From: Scatosoma sp045655705
GTDB lineage: Bacteria > Bacillota > Clostridia > Christensenellales > Borkfalkiaceae
DNA: 12,657 nt
Reading direction: 5' to 3'
Assembly: GCA_045655705.1 (NCBI GenBank)
Contig: JAZOPU010000042.1
Location: forward strand, 1-12,657
Shown here piece by piece: positions 5,124 through 12,502 of this stretch (the stretch's first letter is position 1; every line of letters begins with the position of its first letter). Made by a program: the position numbers and the translations under genes. A model generated the notes under the pieces. That model saw only the letters and a list, made by a program, of their open reading frames with translations. It did not search any database and was not told the origin of the DNA.

Positions 5124-6223
5124 AACTTTACAACGGCAATAAACATTATAATTTACACCCTGCACTCTCGACGCTTGCGACATGGATCGGTATTTTATCC
5201 GAGCGCTCGAACGGTAAAAGTTTTGGTGTGTTACAATATTGTCTAAAAGATTTTTTAGACAACCAAAAAGGTTTCGCGTATATTACACGCTACGCGAAAG
5301 ACCTCACACAAAGCGCGGTAAATGAATATTTTGACGACAAAAATTTTCTTGCCATGTTGAAAAAAGAAACGGGTTTCGACGGTATCACTTGCGACAGATA
5401 CTCAAAAGAATTATATTTCTTTACCTACTCGGACAAAGGCAAGATACAACGCGGGGAAAGGTGCGGGAAAGCGTTTGCTATTGAAACACAGGAAAGTTAT
5501 AAATCTCACCACTACGATTACATTTACAACGCGATATTCGAGGAATTTATAACAGATAAACCTTATTTAAAAAATGAGTGGGTAGAATTCAACCACTTGT
5601 TAAGTACGATTTTTAGAAAAAAATCGAAAGATGTTGTAAAGGTGTTTTTGCTCGGTAACGTCATTGGTCGAGATTGTCCATATCTCGCGGAGTTTGGTAT
5701 AAACATTTTCAAGTTGAAACCAAACACAATAAACGTCGCGGAACTTTTACAAGAGAACGGCGAAAAAATAAAATTTGCTTTCGAGTGGGCAGAGAGTAAA
5801 AAAGAGGAAAGCGGTATATTTTTTGGCAAGGCGGGGAAAGATATAAACTCGGGAGAGTGGAGCGCGCGCGAATATCCTCACTTGTTTGTAGACCTAAAAC
5901 AAGTCGAAATCCTTTACACGTTCTTTATGATAAATGATGTTTGTAACGCGTGGAAGTGTATAGAGTTCTTGCATAATGATGATAAATATATTTATGTTTA
6001 CCCTTTCGATTACGAGGATATAGAATATTATCCCACGTTTGACATTTTCACCGACCGCATTACAGAGGATATTATACAGAAAAAGAACTACTATATACAC
6101 CCCGCGAAAAAGCGACATAAAAAAATTTGGGAGTTATACAACAAAGGTAAATTTTGTTATTCAACAAATTTATGCGGTACAGAGTTTAATAATTCTTTAA
6201 AGCGTTACAACCCGTTTCGGTAA
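5120..6223 (+). CDS. DNA packaging ATPase (phi29 gp16-like), 367 aa
   Basis: This motor protein pumps DNA into the prohead through the portal. Residues 27-34, SERSNGKS, form a Walker A loop lacking the usual first Gly, as in several phi29-type ATPases (R-x-NGKS). Residues 138-144, AIFEEFI, look like the Walker B strand, with Glu-Glu where Asp-Glu is common. Residues 177-191, LLGNVIGRDCPYLAE, match a pattern typical of the phage encapsidation protein family. Length is slightly above phi29 gp16 (332 aa). GGAAAGGA precedes the start. Unusually it is the last gene of the early operon, on the strand opposite the capsid genes; in phi29 gene 16 belongs to the late genes. It contains palindrome copy 7. 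Confidence 0.85.
   Translation: MKLYNGNKHYNLHPALSTLATWIGILSERSNGKSFGVLQYCLKDFLDNQKGFAYITRYAKDLTQSAVNEYFDDKNFLAMLKKETGFDGITCDRYSKELYFFTYSDKGKIQRGERCGKAFAIETQESYKSHHYDYIYNAIFEEFITDKPYLKNEWVEFNHLLSTIFRKKSKDVVKVFLLGNVIGRDCPYLAEFGINIFKLKPNTINVAELLQENGEKIKFAFEWAESKKEESGIFFGKAGKDINSGEWSAREYPHLFVDLKQVEILYTFFMINDVCNAWKCIEFLHNDDKYIYVYPFDYEDIEYYPTFDIFTDRITEDIIQKKNYYIHPAKKRHKKIWELYNKGKFCYSTNLCGTEFNNSLKRYNPFR
5239..5268. promoter_or_regulatory. Extended palindrome, copy 7, inside the ATPase gene
   Basis: TTTTAGACAACCAAAA (5253-5268) has one mismatch to the consensus and is the exact reverse complement of copy 4 at 6255-6270. It is preceded by TTGTCTAAAA (5239-5248), which with TTTTAGACAA (5253-5262) makes a perfect 10-bp inverted repeat around GATT. 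The element lies in the first 50 codons of the packaging ATPase, just after the Walker A region, so it is also coding. It may be a binding site or an RNA hairpin affecting translation. Confidence 0.6.
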
Positions 6224-6230
6224 AAGAAAA

Positions 6231-6258
6231 ACCCCGCCACTTTCGGCGGGGTCTTTTT
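6231..6258. terminator. Bidirectional terminator between convergent operons
   Basis: ACCCCGCC (6231-6238) and GGCGGGGT (6245-6252) form an 8-bp GC-rich stem with a 6-base loop. The plus strand continues TCTTTTT, and the minus strand leaves the stem into TTTTTCTTTT. It closes the early operon from the left and the late operon from the right. Palindrome copy 4 overlaps its T-run. Confidence 0.88.
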
Positions 6259-6270
6259 GGTTGTCTAAAA
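6255..6270. promoter_or_regulatory. 16-bp palindrome, copy 4 (convergent junction)
   Basis: TTTTGGTTGTCTAAAA has one mismatch (TC for AC). It overlaps the T-run of the bidirectional terminator and the stop codon of the tail knob gene. It is the exact reverse complement of the copy in the ATPase gene. Confidence 0.65.
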
Positions 6271-7944
6271 AATTACACCGCTTTGTAAAAGTTTGTAAAT
6301 TTCCTCGCGTTCGTCATCATCACAAGTGAGATTTAATTGAGGGTTTTCAATGATAGTAAATCCCGTGAGCGCACCAAGCGACATAGCCACATTTAACGGT
6401 AAACCTTGCTCGATATTATAGCGCGTAGAGAAAGATGGAACTTGTCTTTCTATTTGCAAATAAGGGCGACGCACACCGAGAAAAGCGGTCGACGAGTTAT
6501 AGTTGTTACTCTGCGCGAGCGACGGTTTAGAGTTTGCGACAGTAAGCGCGCTCCCGACCGCTCCCGCCGCGTTACCGCTTGCGAGGTTTCCCGCGAGTGA
6601 CATTGACCCTGTGACCAACCCCGAAATCATACTAGCATACGACACACCCGTAACGGGTATGTGTAGACACATACACCCGCCGTATTGACCGATTACTGTA
6701 TTCGACAAATTAGATTTTCCGCTAGTGCTAGATACATAACACATGAAAGACCCGTCTAAAATATTAAAACGATATTTCACAGAGAGTGTTCCGCCGTTCC
6801 AAAACTCGGGCTTTATATCCACAAACCCCACACCAACTAAAAACAGTTTAGCCCTAGTTCCTGTGTAGTCGAGATAGTTTTGGAAATTCTCGGGGATAGA
6901 AATAGACCCGCACTCAAAGTCTATATAATCCTCTGTTATCACGGGCGCGGAAATATCAATCTCACGCGCACCGCATTTTATATTTTGACTACCACCGACG
7001 CTAGGCGAAACGGGTATAACGTGACAGTCCACGACATAATCAATTGCTTTCCCGTTTAATATCATATCAATAACGGATATGTTTTGACCCGCTATCTGTG
7101 TGGAAGTAAAGAGCGCGGGCGAGATTAAAAAATTTGTTAAAACCTCTAGCACGTCTTTTGTGTCGTTTATTCCTGTTATACCGCCCACAATGTTACCAAT
7201 TGACGGAAACAGTTTAGCACCGAAATTCTGTAAAAGCCCCTGTGTTACTTTGTAAGCGTGATAAAATCCCGCCGTTGTAACGCTTATAGTGGGCTTGTCG
7301 GGTATTCCGATAACGTCGCTCGAATGATCGAAAGGCGGGTTTGTATATCCCGCCGGTTGTGACGCAGGACCGAATTCTTCACTTGTGCTTTCTATGACAA
7401 ATTCAAAACCGCGAGCGCGGAAATAATTTATAGATATCGTAACCCAATTCGTTTCAGTTCCCGCGAGTTCGCCTGTTTGGGATAAAATAAGACCCGTGAC
7501 CATTATGCCTGTTAGTATGTCTTTGTTGTTATTATTGTAGACAGGAATTCCGCATAAATTTGTGTGTTGGTTGTTATACCAATTCGCAGAGTTTTGAACA
7601 TATCCCGCCTCTATCGCGCCTACTCCCGTAACGGCATTAGGCACAGTAGATGTTGTACCGAAATACTGACCAACGACATCAACGAAAAAATCTAATGTTG
7701 TGCCTTGCGTGTCGCTTTTAAGAGGTAAAGATAATATCGTTTCACCTTGATTACACGATAATTGAACACAAAAGCCTTTGAACATACGCAAGGCGTCCTC
7801 TGCGGTGTCACCGAACATATTTGGGTATGTCCAAGTAAAGCCGTAACTATCGTAATTTATAGGCGACGCGGAAGAAGGGTTGCCGATTAGAAAACCAAAA
7901 TCATATATAGGTAAATTTCCGATTTTTGTTATAAACCCAGCCAT
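6265..7944 (-). CDS. Tail knob / distal tail tube protein (phi29 gp9-like), 559 aa
   Basis: This is the last and largest late gene; its start follows GAAAGAGAGGTATAAAA. The product is rich in Gly, Ser and Asn with predicted strands throughout. At about residues 428-470 there is a Gly/Ala-rich hydrophobic stretch (SLAGNLASGNAAGAVGSAL) with no charges. In phi29 gp9 (599 aa) a hydrophobic loop at a comparable place plugs the tube and opens a membrane channel during DNA ejection. Length, place near the end of the late operon and this loop support the call. The tail here has no other large gene, so this protein probably forms most of it and may also contact the host. Its first 20 codons include a degenerate palindrome-like sequence (7885-7900). 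Confidence 0.78.
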   Translation of the reverse strand: MAGFITKIGNLPIYDFGFLIGNPSSASPINYDSYGFTWTYPNMFGDTAEDALRMFKGFCVQLSCNQGETILSLPLKSDTQGTTLDFFVDVVGQYFGTTSTVPNAVTGVGAIEAGYVQNSANWYNNQHTNLCGIPVYNNNNKDILTGIMVTGLILSQTGELAGTETNWVTISINYFRARGFEFVIESTSEEFGPASQPAGYTNPPFDHSSDVIGIPDKPTISVTTAGFYHAYKVTQGLLQNFGAKLFPSIGNIVGGITGINDTKDVLEVLTNFLISPALFTSTQIAGQNISVIDMILNGKAIDYVVDCHVIPVSPSVGGSQNIKCGAREIDISAPVITEDYIDFECGSISIPENFQNYLDYTGTRAKLFLVGVGFVDIKPEFWNGGTLSVKYRFNILDGSFMCYVSSTSGKSNLSNTVIGQYGGCMCLHIPVTGVSYASMISGLVTGSMSLAGNLASGNAAGAVGSALTVANSKPSLAQSNNYNSSTAFLGVRRPYLQIERQVPSFSTRYNIEQGLPLNVAMSLGALTGFTIIENPQLNLTCDDDEREEIYKLLQSGVIF

Positions 7945-7961
7945 TTTTATACCTCTCTTTC

Positions 7962-8396
7962 TTATCCGACGGTTAGCAAAACTATGCTATCCTGTGTTAA
8001 GGCGTTCGGGAATTGTTTTGTAACGATTTCCTCATACGCTAACGATTTATAGGACGGGTCGAGAATATAACCGTTTGCAAGATTTTCGTTGCGAGTAACG
8101 GTTGCGGTATTTAATTTTATTTGGTCTTTCCAACTCATGAGAACATCTTCTTTAAATTTTACACGCACAACCTTGTTATCTCTAACCATTTCCCCGCGAT
8201 AATAGTATCTGTGGAATTCGGGAATATAAATATAATTCCCCGCGTCAAGGTTATTCGCGTCCGCGAGCGCGAAAGTTATTTCGGGATTTTTTACTGTGCT
8301 TTCCTCGCGTAAATATCCCGTAACGTGCGATAACTCCGTAAGCGCTTTATTTACCATATTGCGCGGAGAATTTGTTGAATAGATAATCACGTCCAT
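7962..8396 (-). CDS. Tail protein resembling the N-terminal domain of gp9, 144 aa
   Basis: Its ATG overlaps the endolysin stop by one base (TAATG), with AAAGAGGTGG ahead of it. The pattern YIYIPEFHRYYYRGEM...VKFKEDVLMSWKDQI (about residues 55-91) recalls the N-terminal domain of phi29-type tail knob proteins, where an aromatic strand is followed by a 'F.vDVLqtw' segment. The gene lies directly upstream of the 559-aa knob gene, 17 bases away. The knob function may thus be split over two proteins here, or this may be a separate ring or plug at the tail tip. The comparison is from memory, not from an alignment. No signal peptide or membrane segment is seen. Confidence 0.55.
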   Translation of the reverse strand: MDVIIYSTNSPRNMVNKALTELSHVTGYLREESTVKNPEITFALADANNLDAGNYIYIPEFHRYYYRGEMVRDNKVVRVKFKEDVLMSWKDQIKLNTATVTRNENLANGYILDPSYKSLAYEEIVTKQFPNALTQDSIVLLTVG

Positions 8397-9013
8397 TATA
8401 TAACCACCTCTTTCGTTTTTAATTGCGCGACACTCTCGCCAAGATAATGATTTCTGTCAATTCTCCCGCCTGTGTTGGTGTATTGCCATATACCGCAACG
8501 GGCGGGCGGGTTTGTACCACCGTAACGCGCAACCCACGCCCACGAGATAGAAACACCATGCCGTAAAAGCCCCTTGTACTCACTCTCGCAAGCGTATACA
8601 TACGGCGCGACACCGTACTTATTTTGTAAAAGGTTTATTGCCTGTGTGAGCGCGTCACGGTGCGCTTTGTTTGCGTAGTCGGAATATTTATGAATATTGT
8701 CGCAACGCTCGAAATCCAATGCAAGCACAAATTTATTCACGCCCGTTTCATTTTTTATTTTCTCACACGCGGAAATAAAATTGTTTACCTCGACCGAAAT
8801 ATCGTTCGCGTTTTTATCACACCGCATGAAATGATAAAGTATATAACACTCGACAAAATCCTTTGTCGCGTTTATGTGCTTTACCGCGTTTTTGTCTTTG
8901 AGCGTTGCACCCTCGGACGCTTTCACAGCAAGGATTTTGTCACCGTTCATTTTTGCGAGGTTTGCGACGGTTTCGGGTTTCTGCCAAACTGACACATCAT
9001 AAAAGTTAATCAT
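8396..9013 (-). CDS. Endolysin, GH25 (N-acetylmuramidase), 205 aa
   Basis: The enzyme cuts the MurNAc-GlcNAc bond of peptidoglycan to release progeny. GH25 features are Asp6 in NFYDVSVWQ, the KASEG motif (31-35), LALDFE with Asp100 and Glu102 as the catalytic acidic pair, and IWQYTNTGG near the C-terminus followed by IDRN. It is a catalytic domain only, with no added cell-wall binding domain. The gene overlaps the holin candidate upstream by 8 bases and the tail gene downstream by 1. GAAAGGGGAAG precedes the start. It could also be carried on the tail, but its place after a holin-like gene favours lysis. Confidence 0.92.
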   Translation of the reverse strand: MINFYDVSVWQKPETVANLAKMNGDKILAVKASEGATLKDKNAVKHINATKDFVECYILYHFMRCDKNANDISVEVNNFISACEKIKNETGVNKFVLALDFERCDNIHKYSDYANKAHRDALTQAINLLQNKYGVAPYVYACESEYKGLLRHGVSISWAWVARYGGTNPPARCGIWQYTNTGGRIDRNHYLGESVAQLKTKEVVI

Positions 9014-9182
9014 TTTTATCGTCTTCCCCTTTCAACTTTTTTTCCCGTAGCGCGATATAACTTTCGACCGTCGCAAGCGTGTTGTTGATTTTCTCACAAA
9101 ACTTATAATCGCGAAACATAAAGTAAACAAGGCAAGCAACCCCTACTCCGTTATTCACAATTAAATTTATTATATCTTCCAT
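9006..9182 (-). CDS. Holin-like protein, 58 aa
   Basis: Too short for a standard ORF cut-off, this gene begins after GAAAGAGAGGTATAGAAA and ends inside the endolysin start (8-base overlap). Residues 3-23 (DIINLIVNNGVGVACLVYFM) form a single hydrophobic segment, followed by a charged helix (KFCEKINNTLATVESYIALREKKLKG). This one-helix-plus-charged-tail layout is like the YvrJ/BhlA-type small holins of Bacillota phages. It would pierce the membrane to let the endolysin out. The position directly before the endolysin supports the role; no experiment or alignment backs it. Confidence 0.75.
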   Translation of the reverse strand: MEDIINLIVNNGVGVACLVYFMFRDYKFCEKINNTLATVESYIALREKKLKGEDDKND

Positions 9183-9201
9183 TTTCTATACCTCTCTTTC
9201 T

Positions 9202-9217
9202 TTTTGGTTGACTAAAA
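9202..9217. promoter_or_regulatory. 16-bp palindrome, copy 5 (collar/holin gap)
   Basis: TTTTGGTTGACTAAAA is an exact match, identical to copy 6. It fills the 36-bp gap between the lower collar gene and the holin candidate on the minus strand. No promoter boxes or terminator stem are visible around it. Confidence 0.75.
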
Positions 9218-9218
9218 T

Positions 9219-9992
9219 TTAAAACGTATGCAAACAAAAACACTTATTTACCGCGTGTTCTATTAAACTATACGCGCCTATGTCGGCGAGTTCTTTTTGT
9301 ACCTCGAAATACTTTTCGGGTGACATTATCACAACGCGTGAGGTTGTCTTTGTATCTGTGTGCGTTGCTTTCGCTTTCGTGTCCTGTCTTGCGCTTGTGG
9401 TGTTGGTTTGGTCGCCGTAGGTATTCGTTACCGTCTGCGCTCCCGTTGTGCTTTCCGTTGTTTCATCACCTTTATCAAAATCCGTTTTCTTTTGTGGTTG
9501 AAACGCGTTAGCGTCGAACGGGTTTACACTATCCGTTGTGGTGTCGGTTTCACTTGAAACGGTCGTGCTATCGGTACGCGCTCCCGCCTGTGTGCTATCG
9601 TTTCCGCGTTGCAACACAATACGAATTTGCCCGTAGTCGCTCGTTTCGCTTTCCGCGCCGTATAACATGGTTTCAACCTCGTTTGCGGTGAGTGAGCGAA
9701 AGTCGGTTAGGGTTAAATCGTATTTGTGTTCCGAGTGTAACAAGTACGGTGTAAAGGTGGAACTTGCGACCGCGTAAAACTCGGGGTTAATGCGTCCGTT
9801 ATCGTCGAGATACGCCCGCCACCTTGCTAACACATTTTTTTCTGAAATCGTGTTATAGATAAAATCGTCAAGTATGGAAAGCGTAACGGCGTTTATCACG
9901 GGGAGAACGGGGAAAGTAAAATTTGAAAGGAAACCGTTATACGTTACGCCCTCGGTATCTTTCGCATTGAAAAAATCTTTTAATCTTTTCAT
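9219..9992 (-). CDS. Lower collar / tail connector protein (phi29 gp11-like), 257 aa
   Basis: The start follows AAAGAGAGGTGGAGTAA, whose TAA is the portal stop, so the two genes abut. The N-terminal half (1-125) is folded-looking and rich in Phe, Leu and Tyr (FLSNFTFPVLPVINAV). Residues about 130-215 are low-complexity Thr/Ser/Asp/Gln-rich, and the C-terminus (PEKYFEVQKELADIGAYSLIEHAV) is helical. phi29 gp11 is 293 aa, lies right after the portal and joins portal to tail; size and position match. The long disordered Thr-rich middle is the odd part. Direct sequence similarity is not obvious by eye. Confidence 0.65.
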   Translation of the reverse strand: MKRLKDFFNAKDTEGVTYNGFLSNFTFPVLPVINAVTLSILDDFIYNTISEKNVLARWRAYLDDNGRINPEFYAVASSTFTPYLLHSEHKYDLTLTDFRSLTANEVETMLYGAESETSDYGQIRIVLQRGNDSTQAGARTDSTTVSSETDTTTDSVNPFDANAFQPQKKTDFDKGDETTESTTGAQTVTNTYGDQTNTTSARQDTKAKATHTDTKTTSRVVIMSPEKYFEVQKELADIGAYSLIEHAVNKCFCLHTF

Positions 9993-10904
9993 TTACTCCA
10001 CCTCTCTTTCGTTTTCTTTTACTCCGTCGCCGTCAAGGTCAAGGCGACAAATTACGCGACACTCAACACCGAAAACATCTTTGATTTCCGCGCACATCTT
10101 TACGCGTTGGTCGAGTTGGTCTTTAATGTTAAATTGTAAAAGTTCGTCGCTTTCGTTTACCTCGTCCGTTATCATGCGTTCTTTTTTCTGTATCACTTTA
10201 CGAATTCCAAAACGCTCGTAAGCCTGTTGTAAGTGATACTCCCTCGCGTCAAGTAAATCTCTCATACGGGAAACGGTACGGCTTGCGCGGTTTATTTCAA
10301 TGTCTTCTGCCTTGTCAGTAAGGTGCGACATTTTACCGATATACAAGTCATTGTAAAACTTGTTAGCGCTTTCTGCGTCCGCGTTATTGTGCGTTAAAAG
10401 TATGTCCATAAAACGCCCGTTTACGCTTTCACACATAATAGACATATCGTCATGCGCGAGGTTTAGCGCTATCTGTTCGACCTCTAAAGCGGTAGGGAAA
10501 AGGTCGTAAGAGTTGCGCGCGTAAACTCCGTTTACGCCTATATCGCGAGAATAAAATTCTTTGTCGGGCGCTCCGTTGCGGTATGAGAAAGTAAAGTGTG
10601 TGGGAAACCCGTATTTGTTTTGACCGTTTCCGTTTGCGTTTACCGCGATCATTTCCCCGTTATCGTCTTTTACTATTCCGCACACTCCGAAAAAATAAAG
10701 GCGCTTTTCAATTTCCTTTGCGAGAATATACGGTAAACCCTCGTAAGCAAAAATTGTTTGCGCGATTTCGGAAAAGGTGTGGAAGTGTACCGCGAAAAAA
10801 TCCCACACGTTTAACTTTCTCCCCTTTACTTGTCCCGCTAACAAGTCGAGAAAATAACGCTCGCTTTTTGAGTAGAGGGAAAGTATATTACTGTCTGTCA
10901 TCAT
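9993..10904 (-). CDS. Portal / upper collar protein (phi29 gp10-like), 303 aa
   Basis: The product should form the dodecameric ring at one capsid vertex through which DNA enters. It is 303 aa, against 309 for phi29 gp10, and follows the major capsid gene as gene 10 does. Helical N-terminal and C-terminal parts surround a central strand-rich section (FPTHFTFSYRNG, GVNGVYARNSYDLFP), fitting the wing-stem-wing plan. The C-terminus is acidic (DLDGDGVKENEREVE). Start codons at 10904 and 10901 (ATGATG) are both possible after GAGGTATAAAA. A hairpin lies between this gene and the capsid gene. Confidence 0.75.
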   Translation of the reverse strand: MMTDSNILSLYSKSERYFLDLLAGQVKGRKLNVWDFFAVHFHTFSEIAQTIFAYEGLPYILAKEIEKRLYFFGVCGIVKDDNGEMIAVNANGNGQNKYGFPTHFTFSYRNGAPDKEFYSRDIGVNGVYARNSYDLFPTALEVEQIALNLAHDDMSIMCESVNGRFMDILLTHNNADAESANKFYNDLYIGKMSHLTDKAEDIEINRASRTVSRMRDLLDAREYHLQQAYERFGIRKVIQKKERMITDEVNESDELLQFNIKDQLDQRVKMCAEIKDVFGVECRVICRLDLDGDGVKENEREVE

Positions 10905-10926
10905 TTTTATACCTCTTTTCTTTTTG

Positions 10927-10960
10927 AAAAATCCCCGCCCACGAAAACCGCAAGCGGGGA
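10927..10960 (-). terminator. Terminator/attenuator between capsid and portal genes
   Basis: On the minus strand TCCCCGC (10960-10954) pairs with GCGGGGA (10938-10932), a 7-bp GC-rich stem with a 15-base loop, followed by TTTTT (10931-10927). No promoter is seen between it and the portal start. A partly leaky terminator here would give many capsid copies and few portal copies. Confidence 0.7.
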
Positions 10961-10985
10961 ATTGTGGAAAGGTGGCGAGAGCCTT

Positions 10986-12161
10986 TTACAGAGCGTTATG
11001 CGTACCGACAAAGAATACTACACCCTGTTCGGACGGGTCAATTGCATACTGTACATCGTACTTTGTGACGGTCGTTACCATTTCCTGTAAGGTGTTCGGC
11101 GCGGATACAGTACGCATATCCTCAATAGTGAGCGCGTACTTCTCCACATCATGCGCGAAAGCAACTACACCGTCGATTTCGAGTTCGTCGGTTTCATTGG
11201 AGAAACTCGGGTCAATGTCAAAACCCGCGTTCTTTACGTTCAACTTGTGAACGTCACCGCCCGCGTAAGTAGTGCCGAGCGCCTGCCACCGCGTAACCTT
11301 GTTAGAGGTCGGAGCGGTGAGGAAAGGCGAAATAAGCGTGTTCTGTAAATATCCCTCGAGCGACGCCATGAAATCAGTATGAATATCAACGATCAATTCG
11401 TCGTCGCGCGTGAAACGGTCACAACCCGCGTTGTTATAAACCCTATTCATAGGTTTCATACGCTCGAGAATTCGTTTCATTTCTACAAGCATGAAACGGT
11501 CAAGGTCTGCGTCGTATAACCAACTATCGGGCGCGGTGGCTTTGCCTGTTGCGGTGTTGTAAATTGCCCCGAGGTCAATAGCCGTGTTTGTAGACGCGAA
11601 ACATGATGCCATAGCGGTAGCGCGCGCGAGAATTTCGCTTGTTTCCATCTGACAAGCAATATCGTTCATGCGCGAGGTGTCGAGCATATCGATAAAACTC
11701 GCCATTTCTGCGGGATTAGCGAAACATCTCTGTAATTTCTTGCGGGAAACAATAGTCGGCTGTGTTTCAAAACCCGCAATCTGTCCGAAAAGGCGGTCAA
11801 TCCAATTCGGCGTGAGGTCGCCGTTGTACTCGCTCCAATTCTGCGCTTTATAAGAGGTATTCTCTTTCGCGTCAAGAATATTCGAGGTTTGAATTTTACG
11901 CTTGTAAAGCCCGAAAGCGTCCGCGTCGCGATATGCGCTAACGCGTGCTAACGGCGAGTAAGCCTTGTTTTTGATACGGGTTGACATCATAGCGCCCGCA
12001 AGACCGTAAACAAAGGCGTTCATAGCAAGCCCCGTTTCGTCGGTCAAAATCTGACCGCCGACCTCGGCAAGACTAGAGGTATCTTTAACGGAGATAGCCT
12101 GTGCGCCGAGAGCCTCTTTCACGCCCGCATTGATTAAAGGGTAAATCTGTTCGTATGCCAT
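10986..12161 (-). CDS. Major capsid protein (phi29 gp8-like), 391 aa
   Basis: It is encoded second in the late operon, 3 bases after the scaffold candidate and before portal, as in phi29 (gp8, 448 aa). GCGAGGAAAAA precedes the start. It begins MAYEQIYPLINAGVKEALG and carries a central helical section (residues about 120-200: QIAGFETQPTIV, SRKKLQRCFANPAEMASFIDML) fitting the HK97 spine helix region. The C-terminus is strand-rich (SNETDELEIDGVVAF, YDVQYAIDPSEQGVVFF). It is shorter than phi29 gp8, perhaps lacking the C-terminal Ig-like domain, which fits a smaller capsid for a 12.7-kb genome. Size, composition and position make the call fairly safe. Confidence 0.8.
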   Translation of the reverse strand: MAYEQIYPLINAGVKEALGAQAISVKDTSSLAEVGGQILTDETGLAMNAFVYGLAGAMMSTRIKNKAYSPLARVSAYRDADAFGLYKRKIQTSNILDAKENTSYKAQNWSEYNGDLTPNWIDRLFGQIAGFETQPTIVSRKKLQRCFANPAEMASFIDMLDTSRMNDIACQMETSEILARATAMASCFASTNTAIDLGAIYNTATGKATAPDSWLYDADLDRFMLVEMKRILERMKPMNRVYNNAGCDRFTRDDELIVDIHTDFMASLEGYLQNTLISPFLTAPTSNKVTRWQALGTTYAGGDVHKLNVKNAGFDIDPSFSNETDELEIDGVVAFAHDVEKYALTIEDMRTVSAPNTLQEMVTTVTKYDVQYAIDPSEQGVVFFVGTHNAL

Positions 12162-12164
12162 TTT

Positions 12165-12410
12165 TTATTTTTCCTCGCTTTCTTTTTTGTCGCCGTTTTC
12201 GTCGGCGGTTTCCTGTTCCTCTTTCTTTTCCTCGGCGGGTTTGCTTTCCTTTTTGCTTTCGGTCAGCGTTTCCTCGCTTTCGTTGTTTTCCTCGGCGGGT
12301 ACGGTTTCTGCGTTATCCTCGTTTGCGTTTACCGTTTCCGCGTGCTTTTTTTCTCCCTCTATATTTGAGTGTGTTTCGTTGTAGAGGTCGAAAATTGTTT
12401 TGCGCTCCAT
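12165..12410 (-). CDS. Putative capsid scaffolding protein, acidic, 81 aa
   Basis: The ATG at 12410 follows GCGAGGTGAAACA; a longer frame upstream lacks a binding site and runs into the promoter. After MERKTIFDLYNETHSNIEG the sequence is almost all Glu, Lys, Asn, Thr and Ala, likely helical or disordered. The first late gene before the capsid gene encodes the scaffold in phi29 (gp7, 98 aa), a small charged helical protein that leaves the prohead. Position and composition fit, but low-complexity sequence could hide another role such as a capsid decoration protein. Confidence 0.55.
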   Translation of the reverse strand: MERKTIFDLYNETHSNIEGEKKHAETVNANEDNAETVPAEENNESEETLTESKKESKPAEEKKEEQETADENGDKKESEEK

Positions 12411-12450
12411 TGTTTCACCTCGCTTTCTGTGTGTTTGTACTACTATACTT

Positions 12451-12478
12451 ATCATACCATTTATAGACAAGTTGTCAA
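12451..12478 (-). promoter_or_regulatory. Late promoter (sigma-A type)
   Basis: On the minus strand TTGACA (12478-12473) and TATGAT (12456-12451) are separated by 16 bp. Transcription would start near 12444, about 34 bases ahead of the scaffold gene. It is stronger in consensus than the early promoter. Palindrome copy 6 lies upstream, centred about 66 bp before the start site, consistent with an activator. Confidence 0.75.
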
Positions 12479-12502
12479 CAAATAGTTTATAAGTGTATAG
12501 AA

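Noticed and set aside
7885..7900. Possible eighth palindrome copy near the start of the tail knob gene
   Set aside because: Only 13 of 16 bases match copy 7 and the dyad is broken; it could be coding coincidence. Worth including in a motif scan only.
8660..8992. 110-aa plus-strand frame opposite the endolysin
   Set aside because: The opposite strand encodes a clear GH25 enzyme; this frame has no binding site and no promoter.
12155..12466. 103-aa Phe/Arg-rich plus-strand frame opposite the scaffold candidate
   Set aside because: It could look like a membrane protein, but it is the complement of a Glu/Lys-rich gene and crosses the late promoter; no binding site.
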